Under the pieces are notes generated by a model. That model was not told the DNA's origin and searched no databases. It saw only the letters and a list, made by a program, of their open reading frames with translations. The position numbers and the translations under genes were made by a program. DNA of 64,000 nucleotides from Shewanella halotolerans (GTDB lineage Bacteria; Pseudomonadota; Gammaproteobacteria; Enterobacterales; Shewanellaceae). The DNA lies in assembly GCF_019457535.1 (NCBI RefSeq), contig NZ_CP080417.1, positions 682,001 through 746,000 on the forward strand, written 5' to 3'. Shown here piece by piece: positions 41,326 to 50,790 of this stretch. How positions within the stretch are numbered: position 1 is the stretch's first letter; every line of letters begins with the position of its first letter.

Positions 41326-44196
41326 ATGGAAAACATGAGCGAGCAAGCGTTACCCCATGAAGTCAATCAGGTTGCCGAGCAGCATTGGCAACGCCTCGCC
41401 GAGGCCTGGCCGGATATCTCCGAGCAGCTTACCCCGGAGCAGACCAAAGAGCTGAAAACCATCTTCGGCCTCAGCGACTTTGTCGCCGAGCAGCTGTGCC
41501 GCCACCCCAACTGGATAGTCTCTCTGTTCGAGGGGCAACTGAGTATGCTGGCCCGTGACAGTTTCAGCGCTGAGCTGCACTCCATCCTGGCCGGCGCCAA
41601 CGACGAGGAGCAGGTCAAGGCGATACTGCGCCGCTACCGCAATCGTCAGATGGTGCGTCTCGCCTGGCGGGACTTCTTAGGCTACGCCGAGCTTAACGAC
41701 TCCCTGCTGGATCTCTCGGCCCTGGCCGAGGCGCTGATCATCGCCGCCCGCGATTGGCTCTATGGCCAGATGTGCCAGCAGTATGGCACCCCTTGCGACA
41801 GCGAGGGCAATCCCCAGCCCTTGATGATCTTGGGTATGGGCAAGCTGGGTGGCCGCGAGCTCAACTTCTCTTCCGATATCGACCTTATCTTTACCTTCCC
41901 CGAACACGGTGAGACTCAAGGCGGTCGTCGCAGTCAGGACAACCAGCAGTTCTTTATCCGCATGGGTCAGCGCCTGGTCAACCTGCTCAATCAGGTGACG
42001 GTCGATGGCTTCGTCTACCGGGTCGACATGCGCCTGCGTCCCTACGGCGAGAGTGGCCCGCTGGTGGTTAGCTTCAGCGGCCTTGAAGATTATTATCAGG
42101 AGCAGGGCAGAGACTGGGAGCGCTACGCCATGGTCAAGGCCCGCGCCCTGGGCCCCTGGAGCGCCTACAGCGATGAGCTACACGACATGCTGCGCCCCTT
42201 CGTCTATCGCCGCTATATCGATTTCTCGGCTATCGAATCCCTGCGCAAGATGAAGCAGTTGATCACCCAGGAGGTGAGACGCCGACGCCTGACCGACAAT
42301 ATCAAGCTGGGAGCTGGTGGCATCCGCGAGGTCGAATTCGTGGTGCAGAGTTTTCAGCTGATCCGTGGTGGACGTGAGCCGGCGCTGCGGCAGCAGAGCC
42401 TGTTTGGCGCCATAGACACCCTCTATAAGCTGGGGCAGTTGGAATACCTGGCGGTCGATGAGCTCAAGCAGAGCTACCTTATGCTGCGCAGGGTGGAAAA
42501 CCTGCTGCAGGCCATAGGCGATCAGCAGACCCAGACTCTGCCACAACACCTGCTGGACTGGCAGCGTCTCTGTTTCGCCTTGGGCATGGCGGGGGAGGCC
42601 GAGCTGCGTACCCATATCGAATCGGCGATGGCCAAGATACATCGTTACTTTAAGGAGACGGTGGGCGGTCAGGAGAGCGACGAGGTGGCCGAGCAGTGGA
42701 CCGCCCAGCTGTGGAGCCTGGTTGAGGATGAAGACGCCGAGGCCCTGCTCAGGGAGCATGGCGTCGAGGAGAGCGAGCTCTGGCCCGCCTTGAAGAGCTG
42801 GCGTGGCACAGTAGCTAAACGCACCATAGGCCCACGTGGTAGAGAGACACTAGATAAATTAATGCCCTGGCTGCTGCAGGAGTTTATTCAGCTGCCGACG
42901 CCTACCAAGGCCTTCCTGCCTGTGTCTAAGGTGCTGGATCAGATCCTCACCCGTACCACTTACCTCGAGCTGCTGTTCGAAAATCCAGGTGCCCGTCAGC
43001 AGCTGGTGAGCCTGTGCATGGCCAGTCCCTGGATTGGCGAGCAGCTGGCCAAGTTCCCTATGCTGCTCGACGAGTTGATCGACCCGGCCCAGCTTTATGA
43101 CACTACCTCGCTGGATGATTATCCCAGCGAGCTGCGCCAATACCTGCTGCGGGTGCCCGAGGAGGATATGGAACAGCAGATGGAGGCCCTGCGTCAGTTT
43201 AAGTTGTCGCAGCAGCTGAAGATTGCCGCCGCCGATGTGACCGGCGTGCTGCCTGTGATGCAGGTGAGTGACCATCTGACCTTCCTGGCCGAGGCGATCA
43301 TAGAGCAGGTGGTGCTGCAGGCCTGGCAGCAGGTGAGCAAACGCCACGGAACGCCGCCTTATTTGGCACCTGAAGAGATGGGCTTTGCGGTGATAGGCTA
43401 CGGCAAGGCGGGGGGCCTGGAGCTTGGGTATGGCTCGGATCTGGACCTGGTGTTTCTGCACAACTATACCCGCGACAAGTATCCAGAGGCGCAGCAAACC
43501 AACGGCGATCGCCCCATAGATATCGGCCACTTCTATCTCAAGCTGGCCCAGCGGATCTTGCACCTCTTCTCTACCCGCACCACCTCGGGGGAACTCTACG
43601 AGGTAGATATGCGCCTGCGCCCCTCGGGCGCCTCTGGCCTCTTGGTGAGTGAGATCGAATACTTCGGTAGCTATCAGCGCGAAGAAGCCTGGACCTGGGA
43701 GCATCAGGCGCTGGTGCGTGCCCGCTTCCTGTTTGGCGATAATCGCCTGGCCGCCCGCTTCAGCGAGCTGAGGGCCGACGTGCTCGCCATGGAGCGGGAC
43801 AAGGCTGAGCTGGCCAAGGAGGTGCGTGAGATGCGCCAGAAGATGCGCACCCATCTGCTCAAAGTCGATGAGGGCTGCTTCGATCTGAAACAGAGCCCGG
43901 GCGGGATCGCCGACATTGAGTTTATTGCCCAGTATCTGGTGCTGGCCAACACCCATGATCATCCCGAGCTGGCGATCTGGTCCGATAATGTGCGGATCTT
44001 CGAGGTGCTGTCTGAGCTGGAGCTGCTGCCCCACCTGAGCGCCCAACACCTGACCCAGGCCTATTGCTACCTGCGCGACGAGAGTCACCGCCTGACGCTA
44101 CAACAGGCGCCGGGACAGCTGCCTCAGGAGAGTGTGGATCTGCATGTGCAGCGGGTGCTGGCCATCTACGAACAGGTGCTCAATAGCGGCCAATAG
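41326..44196 (+). CDS. glnE: Glutamine synthetase adenylyltransferase/deadenylase GlnE
   Basis: A 956-residue bifunctional enzyme that adds AMP to, and removes it from, glutamine synthetase in response to PII. It has two nucleotidyltransferase domains with GxGK...DxD signatures: GMGKLGGRELNFSSDIDLIF (about residue 167) in the deadenylating half and GYGKAGGLELGYGSDLDLVF (about residue 693) in the adenylating half, with a helical linker between. Length equals the family norm. The ATG at 41326 or one three codons later could be used. It is divergent from the yjf-like operon. Confidence 0.95.
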   Translation: MENMSEQALPHEVNQVAEQHWQRLAEAWPDISEQLTPEQTKELKTIFGLSDFVAEQLCRHPNWIVSLFEGQLSMLARDSFSAELHSILAGANDEEQVKAILRRYRNRQMVRLAWRDFLGYAELNDSLLDLSALAEALIIAARDWLYGQMCQQYGTPCDSEGNPQPLMILGMGKLGGRELNFSSDIDLIFTFPEHGETQGGRRSQDNQQFFIRMGQRLVNLLNQVTVDGFVYRVDMRLRPYGESGPLVVSFSGLEDYYQEQGRDWERYAMVKARALGPWSAYSDELHDMLRPFVYRRYIDFSAIESLRKMKQLITQEVRRRRLTDNIKLGAGGIREVEFVVQSFQLIRGGREPALRQQSLFGAIDTLYKLGQLEYLAVDELKQSYLMLRRVENLLQAIGDQQTQTLPQHLLDWQRLCFALGMAGEAELRTHIESAMAKIHRYFKETVGGQESDEVAEQWTAQLWSLVEDEDAEALLREHGVEESELWPALKSWRGTVAKRTIGPRGRETLDKLMPWLLQEFIQLPTPTKAFLPVSKVLDQILTRTTYLELLFENPGARQQLVSLCMASPWIGEQLAKFPMLLDELIDPAQLYDTTSLDDYPSELRQYLLRVPEEDMEQQMEALRQFKLSQQLKIAAADVTGVLPVMQVSDHLTFLAEAIIEQVVLQAWQQVSKRHGTPPYLAPEEMGFAVIGYGKAGGLELGYGSDLDLVFLHNYTRDKYPEAQQTNGDRPIDIGHFYLKLAQRILHLFSTRTTSGELYEVDMRLRPSGASGLLVSEIEYFGSYQREEAWTWEHQALVRARFLFGDNRLAARFSELRADVLAMERDKAELAKEVREMRQKMRTHLLKVDEGCFDLKQSPGGIADIEFIAQYLVLANTHDHPELAIWSDNVRIFEVLSELELLPHLSAQHLTQAYCYLRDESHRLTLQQAPGQLPQESVDLHVQRVLAIYEQVLNSGQ

Positions 44197-44243
44197 CCTT
44201 TCTGCTACACTCAAATTAGGTCGGTGACTGATGGGGTGGGCAT

Positions 44244-45017
44244 GTGGCTATATGTCGGGCGTTGATCCTCGCTGTTGTGGCATTTTTTAGCTGCAATGGC
44301 GAGCTATTGGCCCTGAACAAGCTATCGCAGCTCAGCTATTACACCGAATCCTACCCGCCCTATAATTACCGTGAATCCCATCAGCTAAAGGGGATCGCGG
44401 TGGATCTGCTGGCCGCGGCGGCCCGCAGGGTCGATGGTCGTTTCGACATCCATAGCATTCAGCTGGTGCCCTGGGCCAGGGGCTATAAGCTGACCCGCAC
44501 CGGCAAGAATACCGTGCTCTTCTCCACCACCCGTACTCCCTATCGCGAGCCGCTATTCGACTGGGTCGGCCCCATCTCGGCGACCCGTATCGTGATCTTC
44601 GCCCGTGCCGATCGTAAGATCAGCATTACCGATGAGGCTCAGCTCAATCAATACAGCATAGGGGTGATCGCCCAGGATATCGGCGAGCAGGCATTGCTGG
44701 CGGCCGGCATCGCCCGTGAGCAGTTGCGCCACGCCCATGAGGCCACCTCTTTGGTGCACATGCTCAGGCGTGAACGGGTCGATCTCTGGGCCTATGAGGA
44801 GGTGGTGGGTCGCTACCTGATGAAACAGGAGGGGGTCGACACCGACGAGTTTGAGGTGGTCTTTACCCTCAAGGTGAGCGAGCTTTATTACGCCTTTAGC
44901 CGGGATAGCGATCCCGAGCTGCGTCGTCGCCTGCAGCAGGGGATAGATAAGGTGAAGGCCACCATAGAGGCCAACGGAAAGACCCAATACGAGAACATTC
45001 TAGCCAAGTATCGTTAG
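44244..45017 (+). CDS. Periplasmic solute-binding protein, family 3
   Basis: A 257-residue protein with a signal peptide (ALILAVVAFFSCNGELLA) and a type 3 extracellular solute-binding fold: YYTESYPPYNYRESHQLKGIAVDLL at the N-terminus is the hallmark of amino-acid/polar-solute binders (given as positions ~32-57). No permease or ATPase gene is adjacent, so it may act as an orphan sensor-type or chemotaxis partner. It starts at GTG 44244, 48 nt after glnE. Confidence 0.78.
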   Translation: MAICRALILAVVAFFSCNGELLALNKLSQLSYYTESYPPYNYRESHQLKGIAVDLLAAAARRVDGRFDIHSIQLVPWARGYKLTRTGKNTVLFSTTRTPYREPLFDWVGPISATRIVIFARADRKISITDEAQLNQYSIGVIAQDIGEQALLAAGIAREQLRHAHEATSLVHMLRRERVDLWAYEEVVGRYLMKQEGVDTDEFEVVFTLKVSELYYAFSRDSDPELRRRLQQGIDKVKATIEANGKTQYENILAKYR

Positions 45018-45019
45018 TG

Positions 45020-45832
45020 CTAGTTGTTGAGCGAATCGACGCGTTTAATCAGTAGCTTACCGCTGTGATTCAGGCATTGGCGTACCGCCAGACTGAGGGC
45101 GCTGGCGACGCTCATACTCAGCATCACCAAGATGGCCAGCATGATCACCACCTGATATTTCACCGCGACTAAGGGATCACTGCCGCCGAGGATCTGTCCC
45201 GTCATCATGCCGGGCAGAGTCACCAGCCCCATGGTGCTCATGGCAGCGATACTGGGCGCGAGGGCCTGTTGCAGCGCGCCTTGTATGAAGGGAAAGGCCG
45301 CCTGCCAGGGTGTTGCGCCCAGGGCGAGTCGCCCCTGATAGTCCTCCTGTTTCTCCTCGAAGGCGTTAAACAGACGCTGTAGCGCCAGAATATTCCCCGA
45401 GAGGCTGTTACCCAGTAGCATGCCTGCCAGGGGGATCATGTACTGAGCCTGATAGACAGGCGTGGGTTGCAGCAGTGCCAATAGCAGCAGTGCCAGCAGG
45501 GGCAGCAGGCTGAGGCTAAGGCTAAAGAGCAATGGCAACATTAACCTGGCCTTAGGTAGTCGGGCACCGCCGAGGATGGCGCTGGCGCCCACAAGTAACA
45601 TGACACTCAGCCAGAGCAGATTGACCCAGAGACTCTCCAGACTAAAGAGAAACTTGAGGTAGAAGCCGACTAACAATAGCTGCGCCGTCATCCGCGCGGC
45701 GGCCAGCAGCATCTCGCCATCCAGTTTTAGATTAAACAGTCTGCCTATCCCTAGGGGCACAAGCAGCACCAGCATGAAGAGCGCAAGTGCTAGCCAGCCG
45801 ATATCCAGACTCGCCTGCATCTGAGTCGCCAT
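45020..45832 (-). CDS. fetB: Iron exporter permease FetB (UPF0014)
   Basis: A 270-residue membrane protein with about seven helices and the family hallmark RLALGATPWQAAFPFIQGAL near residue 170 followed by PGMMTGQILGG. In E. coli FetA (ATPase) and FetB form an exporter raising resistance to iron-driven oxidative stress. Here the neighbours are a binding protein and zapE, and no fetA is adjacent; an ATPase must come from elsewhere. The gene starts 3 nt after the zapE stop, on the same strand. Confidence 0.85.
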   Translation of the reverse strand: MATQMQASLDIGWLALALFMLVLLVPLGIGRLFNLKLDGEMLLAAARMTAQLLLVGFYLKFLFSLESLWVNLLWLSVMLLVGASAILGGARLPKARLMLPLLFSLSLSLLPLLALLLLALLQPTPVYQAQYMIPLAGMLLGNSLSGNILALQRLFNAFEEKQEDYQGRLALGATPWQAAFPFIQGALQQALAPSIAAMSTMGLVTLPGMMTGQILGGSDPLVAVKYQVVIMLAILVMLSMSVASALSLAVRQCLNHSGKLLIKRVDSLNN

Positions 45833-45835
45833 GGT

Positions 45836-47002
45836 TTAGGCCTCGCCCGCGGTGCGGGTTGCGTTCAGGTATTGGCGCGACTGCATCTCAATGAGGCGAC
45901 TCATGGTGCGTCTGAACTCGAAGGCCAGGGCGCCCGGGGTGTAGAGCTGCTCAAGCGGCAGACTGGCCTCTAGGTAAAGTTTGACTCCTTGATCGTAGAG
46001 CTCGTCGACCAGGGCGATGAAGCGCCGGGCCGGATCATCGTTGGGCGCGTAGTTGAGCTGGCGATCCCCGGCGGCCACAGCGGCAGCGCCATCTTCTGTG
46101 CCCCTGGCGCGGATCCAGCTGCGGGGCGTGCCGCCAAGGGGCGGTACCTGGCTCAGGAGCAGGGTATCGAACTGGCTGGCGATGGCGATATAGTCGAGCT
46201 GTGAGCGTGGGCCGCCGCACAGGGCGTCGAAGTCGAGCCAGAGGGTTGAGGTGCCGCGGCGAATAACGCTAATTTCCCTGCCTAAGATGGTCAGCGGTGT
46301 GTCGCTGCCACCGCCAGGCTCCAGGGCATCGAAACGCCTGGCAAACTCCCCCTCATCTTGCCGGAAATAGGTCTGTACCTTGTCGAGGTGGCGCAGGCGG
46401 TGATCCATGCCGCCATCCAGGTGCAGGGCATCCGTGTGGGCTTCTAACAGGGCGATGCAGGGCAGAAACCTGTCTCTTGCCAGCCCATTCTCATAGAGGC
46501 GCTCTATGGGGGTATTGGAGGTGGCGACCAGAGTGATCCCGTGATCAAACAGGGCCTCAAACAGGCCCGACAGTATCATGGCATCGCCTATGTCGCTGAC
46601 GAAAAACTCATCGAAGCAGATCACTCGATAACTCTGAGCGAGCCTGCCGGCGATGCGCCTTAGGGGATCGCGCTTGCCGCTCTCGGCCTTGAGCTCCTTA
46701 TGAACCCGCTCCATGAAGCGATGAAAATGCAGCCTGAGAGCCATCCCATCGGGCAGGCTCTGACAGAAGAGATCCATCAGCATTGTCTTGCCGCGACCGA
46801 CGTCGCCCCATAAATAGAGCCCCTTGATCGGTGCCTGCTTACTTGGATGTAGAGTGCCGGGCTTATGAGCGCCAGAAGGCGTTGCTTGCAAGGCCTGATA
46901 GAGGGCTTCCAGGCGCAATATGGCCTGCTGCTGAGCCGGGTCGTCGACAAAGTTCTCCTGGGTGAGTTGATGTTGAAAACCTTGGAGGGGAGAGCGCGAC
47001 AT
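45836..47002 (-). CDS. zapE: Cell-division ATPase ZapE (AFG1 family)
   Basis: A 388-residue AAA-type ATPase with Walker A GDVGRGKT, Walker B ICFDEFFVSD, and conserved TSNTPIERLYENGLARDRFLP. ZapE associates with FtsZ and helps constriction under oxygen limitation. Length fits the bacterial AFG1/ZapE family. It may be co-transcribed with fetB (3-nt gap). Confidence 0.9.
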   Translation of the reverse strand: MSRSPLQGFQHQLTQENFVDDPAQQQAILRLEALYQALQATPSGAHKPGTLHPSKQAPIKGLYLWGDVGRGKTMLMDLFCQSLPDGMALRLHFHRFMERVHKELKAESGKRDPLRRIAGRLAQSYRVICFDEFFVSDIGDAMILSGLFEALFDHGITLVATSNTPIERLYENGLARDRFLPCIALLEAHTDALHLDGGMDHRLRHLDKVQTYFRQDEGEFARRFDALEPGGGSDTPLTILGREISVIRRGTSTLWLDFDALCGGPRSQLDYIAIASQFDTLLLSQVPPLGGTPRSWIRARGTEDGAAAVAAGDRQLNYAPNDDPARRFIALVDELYDQGVKLYLEASLPLEQLYTPGALAFEFRRTMSRLIEMQSRQYLNATRTAGEA

Positions 47003-47056
47003 GAGATGACCCAGGTAGTGAGCGGACGGTCATTATATCAAGATGTTATGAATTAA

Positions 47057-47079
47057 ACAGCGCCCACAAGGGCGCCGTT
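47057..47079 (-). terminator. Terminator of the OmpA-like gene
   Basis: GCGCCC-ACAA-GGGCGC with flanking AAC/GTT pairs; on the minus strand it runs into TTTAATT. Confidence 0.6.
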
Positions 47080-47087
47080 TTGATGGA

Positions 47088-48533
47088 CTATTGCATGTCT
47101 GAGCGCAGTACCAGCTCCACGCGACGATTACGCTGTCTGCCCGCCTCATCCAGGTTGTTGGCTACAGGCACATATTCGCCCACGCCCATGGGGCTGAGCT
47201 GAGCCTTGTTGATGCCATGAGATTGGGTGAGGGTGGCGACCACCGCCTTGGCGCGCTGCTCCGACAGCCCCTTGTTGTAGCCCTGTTTGCCTTGGTCATC
47301 CGTGTGACCCACCACATAGAAGTGCTGCTTGGGATGGCTCTTGAGGTAGGTGGCTAGGGTGGTGATCACTTCGTCTGCCTCGGGCAGCATCTGATCGCTG
47401 TCGAACTTGAACAGCAGACCATCCAGCGCCACGTGGCCTTGTTGGGCGATCTTATCCTTGAGCCCCTCGAGATCTATGACCACTCTGTCGTCGACGAGTT
47501 TGGTCTCCTCCACCACCTTTATCTCGCCCCAAAGGCCGCCGCTAAAGCCTGTAATATACACCATGGCGTGCACGGCGCCCTCGGGGCGATCGAGTCGATA
47601 TAGGCTGTAATATTGGTTGTCATCTGGACCTATTTGGATCAGTGTCTTGATCCGGCGTTCGATGAGCTGTTTCTTACCACAGGCTAAGCCCTGGCAGTGA
47701 AAGCCTCGGACAAAACCAAGCTTTTCCAGCGCGGCCTTATAGTTGGCCTCGACTTCAAACTCCGAATAGCCTCTGGGGAGATTGTAGGCAATGTCGGTGA
47801 CCTTACCCTCTAATGTCTTAATCTTGTGTTGGCCCTGTTCAACACCGTCAAATACTAAGGTCTGTGTATAGCCCTGCTGCTGATACTCTTGGATGAAGGC
47901 GCCGGGCAGCCTGGTGATCATGGGGTGATCCTTTGAGCCTTGGGTATCCTTGTTGCTTCTGTCCTTAAACTCGCTCTGGCTGACCTCGCTTGTTAAGTAG
48001 GCCTGGTTGGTGGCAAGCAGATCAAGGGGCTCGTCAATCACCTCGATGATATCCAGTTGCAGGCCGGTGTCGTGGATCCAACTTGCGCTGTAGACAGAGA
48101 GGTAGAGCTGTTTCTTGGCAAGCGCTAACTTGGCGGTTAGCAGCGCGGGTGTCTGCTTGGGGATATTGTTGAGCGGCGCTATCTGTTTTGAGAGTTTGTG
48201 GTCATCGCCGCAGGCCTTCTCCTGACACTCGAACAGTATTGTGCCGCCGAGCTTCTCTATTTGCGCCTTATAGTTGTTGACGGCGTGGGACGCCAGGTAG
48301 CTGTTTGGCAGCTTGTAGTTGACCCGTTTTAGCTGACCGGCAACCATCTGCGTCTGATAACTGCTTTTGTCGACGCCTATCACCAGCTCGAAAGGGGTGT
48401 AGTGGCGCTCATCTTGTTTGTTGAGCTTAGCCTCCGGCAGGGGCTGAAAGGGGAGGTCATTGGCCAGTGCTAGGCCGCTAAGGCCTAAGCCGCCACATAA
48501 GGCGAGTGTGCAGGCGAGAGTTTGGGGTTTCAT
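47088..48533 (-). CDS. OmpA-like/DUF4892 envelope protein
   Basis: A 481-residue exported protein: signal peptide MKPQTLACTLALCGG..., a central region with two similar domains (each with CQxxACG: ECQEKACGDD and HCQGLACGKK), and a C-terminal OmpA peptidoglycan-binding domain (KFDSDQMLPEADEVI, VVGHTDDQG, NRRVELVL). I start at ATG 48533, which has AGGGAA 6 nt upstream, not at a GTG/ATG 18 codons earlier. The domain repeat suggests an outer-membrane-associated DUF4892 protein. Confidence 0.82.
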   Translation of the reverse strand: MKPQTLACTLALCGGLGLSGLALANDLPFQPLPEAKLNKQDERHYTPFELVIGVDKSSYQTQMVAGQLKRVNYKLPNSYLASHAVNNYKAQIEKLGGTILFECQEKACGDDHKLSKQIAPLNNIPKQTPALLTAKLALAKKQLYLSVYSASWIHDTGLQLDIIEVIDEPLDLLATNQAYLTSEVSQSEFKDRSNKDTQGSKDHPMITRLPGAFIQEYQQQGYTQTLVFDGVEQGQHKIKTLEGKVTDIAYNLPRGYSEFEVEANYKAALEKLGFVRGFHCQGLACGKKQLIERRIKTLIQIGPDDNQYYSLYRLDRPEGAVHAMVYITGFSGGLWGEIKVVEETKLVDDRVVIDLEGLKDKIAQQGHVALDGLLFKFDSDQMLPEADEVITTLATYLKSHPKQHFYVVGHTDDQGKQGYNKGLSEQRAKAVVATLTQSHGINKAQLSPMGVGEYVPVANNLDEAGRQRNRRVELVLRSDMQ

Positions 48534-48600
48534 CTTAATTCCCTTTAAGTTTCTGAAAGTAGCTTTATCAATATCTGTTTTGTGCATATCGTGTGCCCAG

Positions 48601-50058
48601 CTAAGGCGCGGGGCAATTCGTCATTATGGTGAGTCCCTGCATAGATGCCTGGCGTTGCATCAGGTCGGCCATGGCCTGTGGCGATAGGCCTTTGTAGAGC
48701 AAGGCAACATTTGGCTGATTTGCTAATGGTTTTAAGGCGTCGCAGCGCGTCGGCGACATGATGGCGATCGACTCGGCCTGAGCGTCTGCCAGTGCCTGCC
48801 AGTCTTGGCTATCGACCTCGCTGAAGCTAAGGTTGCCCTTAAGCGCCTTGAGGTCGCCAAAGGTGATGATTTGACTCTGCTCAATGTTCAGTAGGCTGAG
48901 ATGGCTAAGGCCAGCCAGCGCCGACAGGTCGGTCAGCACGCCGCCCTGCAGGCTCAGCATCTCCAGGTTAGACAGCTTGCTCAGGGCTTTTAGGCTGACC
49001 GAGTCGCTGGATAGGCGGCAGCTCAATACAGTGAGCGCCTGTGCCGATGTCAGTCCCAGTTGCGAGACCTGCAGCTCGATACAGGCTTCGAGCGTGTTAC
49101 CTTGCAGGCCGGGCTGTTTTGGTGACGTATTCTCTTCTCGTTGGTTAAATGCTTCACTGTCTACAGGATTTGAGCCATTAGTATTTGAATCAGCAAGGAT
49201 TGCACCTGCCGCATTGGCGTCTAAACGGCTTGCATCCGCGATGTTAAGTTCGGACCCGTTTTGAGTGGGTTGGTTTAGCTCAGGTTTGTTAAGCCTTGGT
49301 TCGTTAAGGCTAGGTTCGTTTAGGCTTAGCCCTTCAGGCTCGAGTGCCGACAGATTGGCCGCCTCTACTATTTCGGGGAGCCGCTCGGCCATGAGTCCTT
49401 CGAGCAATAAGATATCCTGGGCAACCGCCGGCATGGCCTGGGTAACATAGCAAAGCTTGCTGGTTTCCAGCAGGTTGACCAGCACGGCCGCGCGGCTCTG
49501 GCCGATATTTATCGCCATCAGCGCCGCGTAAGCCTCCCCCTGCTCCTGGGTCTGAGTCAGGCCTTGCAGCTGGTTGAGGTAGTCTTGTACCTCGTCTCTG
49601 GTCTGCTGAAATTGTTCGAGTCGCTTGGGCTGATAACAGCTGGAGTTTTTGTCGATTCGGGTGAGGAAGGCGCGATAGCGAGGCAGATACTCATTGGTCA
49701 GGGTTAACATCTTGTCCGCGGTGAGCGCCATCTCACCGATTATGGCATCTTGCAGTAGTGGCCTGGCATCTTGGTATTGGTCAAGCTTGTTAGAGAAAGT
49801 CTCCATCTGCTCTCTGTGTCTGCGACTCAACTGACGGGCACGCTCGGTCAGTGGCGTCGTTTCGAGTTGAAATTGTTTGATGGCTTCTCTGTCGGTATCT
49901 TTGTCGGTTCCTGTGCCGGTTCCTGTGCCGGTATCGGCAGAGGCTAGGCCGCTAATCGATACTAAGCTCAGCGCCGAGGTCAGCGCCAGTGCGCGCAGCA
50001 CCTTGCTGCTGAAATTGTAGATGCTTTGGGGGATCCTAAGGTCTTGATCAAATAACAC
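48601..50058 (-). CDS. Secreted leucine-rich-repeat protein with short tandem peptides
   Basis: A 485-residue protein. A signal-type segment (VLRALALTSALSLVSISGLASA) precedes TGTGTGTGTDKDTD, encoded by 12-nt repeats. The middle is helical; positions ~240-265 hold degenerate six-residue repeats of the SLNEP/RLNKP/ELNQP type. The C-terminal third has leucine-rich repeats (SKLSNLEMLSLQGG, LAGLSHLSLLNIEQ). It may bind protein or carbohydrate outside the inner membrane. The GTG start is uncertain. Confidence 0.65.
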   Translation of the reverse strand: MLFDQDLRIPQSIYNFSSKVLRALALTSALSLVSISGLASADTGTGTGTGTDKDTDREAIKQFQLETTPLTERARQLSRRHREQMETFSNKLDQYQDARPLLQDAIIGEMALTADKMLTLTNEYLPRYRAFLTRIDKNSSCYQPKRLEQFQQTRDEVQDYLNQLQGLTQTQEQGEAYAALMAINIGQSRAAVLVNLLETSKLCYVTQAMPAVAQDILLLEGLMAERLPEIVEAANLSALEPEGLSLNEPSLNEPRLNKPELNQPTQNGSELNIADASRLDANAAGAILADSNTNGSNPVDSEAFNQREENTSPKQPGLQGNTLEACIELQVSQLGLTSAQALTVLSCRLSSDSVSLKALSKLSNLEMLSLQGGVLTDLSALAGLSHLSLLNIEQSQIITFGDLKALKGNLSFSEVDSQDWQALADAQAESIAIMSPTRCDALKPLANQPNVALLYKGLSPQAMADLMQRQASMQGLTIMTNCPAP

Positions 50059-50113
50059 GACTTAGCCTTATCAGATGGCGAGCGTTGAGGGGGCGTTAAT
50101 CTTGCGATTGAGC

Positions 50114-50149
50114 CGCCATGGCATAGAGGCTCGTGCCTATGCCATGGCG
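50114..50149. other. Strong 13-bp hairpin between the LRR gene and the small lipoprotein gene
   Basis: CGCCATGGCATAG and CTATGCCATGGCG are perfectly complementary around a 10-nt loop. No T tract follows on either strand, so it may be an mRNA stability element rather than a terminator. Confidence 0.55.
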
Positions 50150-50155
50150 ATTAAT

Positions 50156-50557
50156 TTAGAAGTAGAGGTTGTCTACTAGCTTTTCGTTGACATAGAGCTC
50201 GCACTTATCTGCGGTGCTGCTCTTAGAGGATTGAACTATACCCGCGATGGCGCCGAAGGCACCGCCTTGCTTACCCAGCACAGACCCGAAGTAGCAGTGG
50301 CTTTTAACGGCAAAGTCTTTGTAGTTAGCCTTAAGGTTTTGGGTTGGGGTGTAAGGGGGGAATCGGCCCTGCATGATAGGGTCGCCGTTGACGCTAAGGA
50401 TCAAGATGTTCTTCTTGTCGTGGTAGCTGCCGTTAAATTTAAGCACTGTGCCATCGACTTCGACTGTCTTTTCCAGTGCCATGCGCGGGCCGGGATCTGA
50501 GGCGCAGGCGGTCAATAACAGGGCTAGGGTCAGGGCAGAGAGTGAAGCAATTTTCAT
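50156..50557 (-). CDS. Small lipoprotein
   Basis: A 133-residue protein with lipobox LLTACAS (cysteine at about residue 18). The mature region is beta-rich with two cysteines (KSHCYFGS, DKCELYV) that could form a disulfide. No recognised family. Confidence 0.6.
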   Translation of the reverse strand: MKIASLSALTLALLLTACASDPGPRMALEKTVEVDGTVLKFNGSYHDKKNILILSVNGDPIMQGRFPPYTPTQNLKANYKDFAVKSHCYFGSVLGKQGGAFGAIAGIVQSSKSSTADKCELYVNEKLVDNLYF

Positions 50558-50790
50558 TGATATAGTCCTTTATATGGGAAGAAATAGTCCTGAGTGGTTG
50601 AATGATTTTGAGGATGAAATGCCTCTCAATATGCTTTATTCACAACCACTTAAAATAAGCCTTTAGGTTTATTCGTAGCGATCCTATCGCAAAATATCGG
50701 CCGGAAACATTATTCTTTTGGGTGTATTTTGGCGGTTTTATCGGCAAAAAAATCATCGCTATGCACCGCCTAAGCGCTTTCAGCGTCAAG

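Noticed and set aside
42859..44088. 409-residue antisense frame in glnE
   Set aside because: Composition mirrors the glnE codons; glnE is complete.
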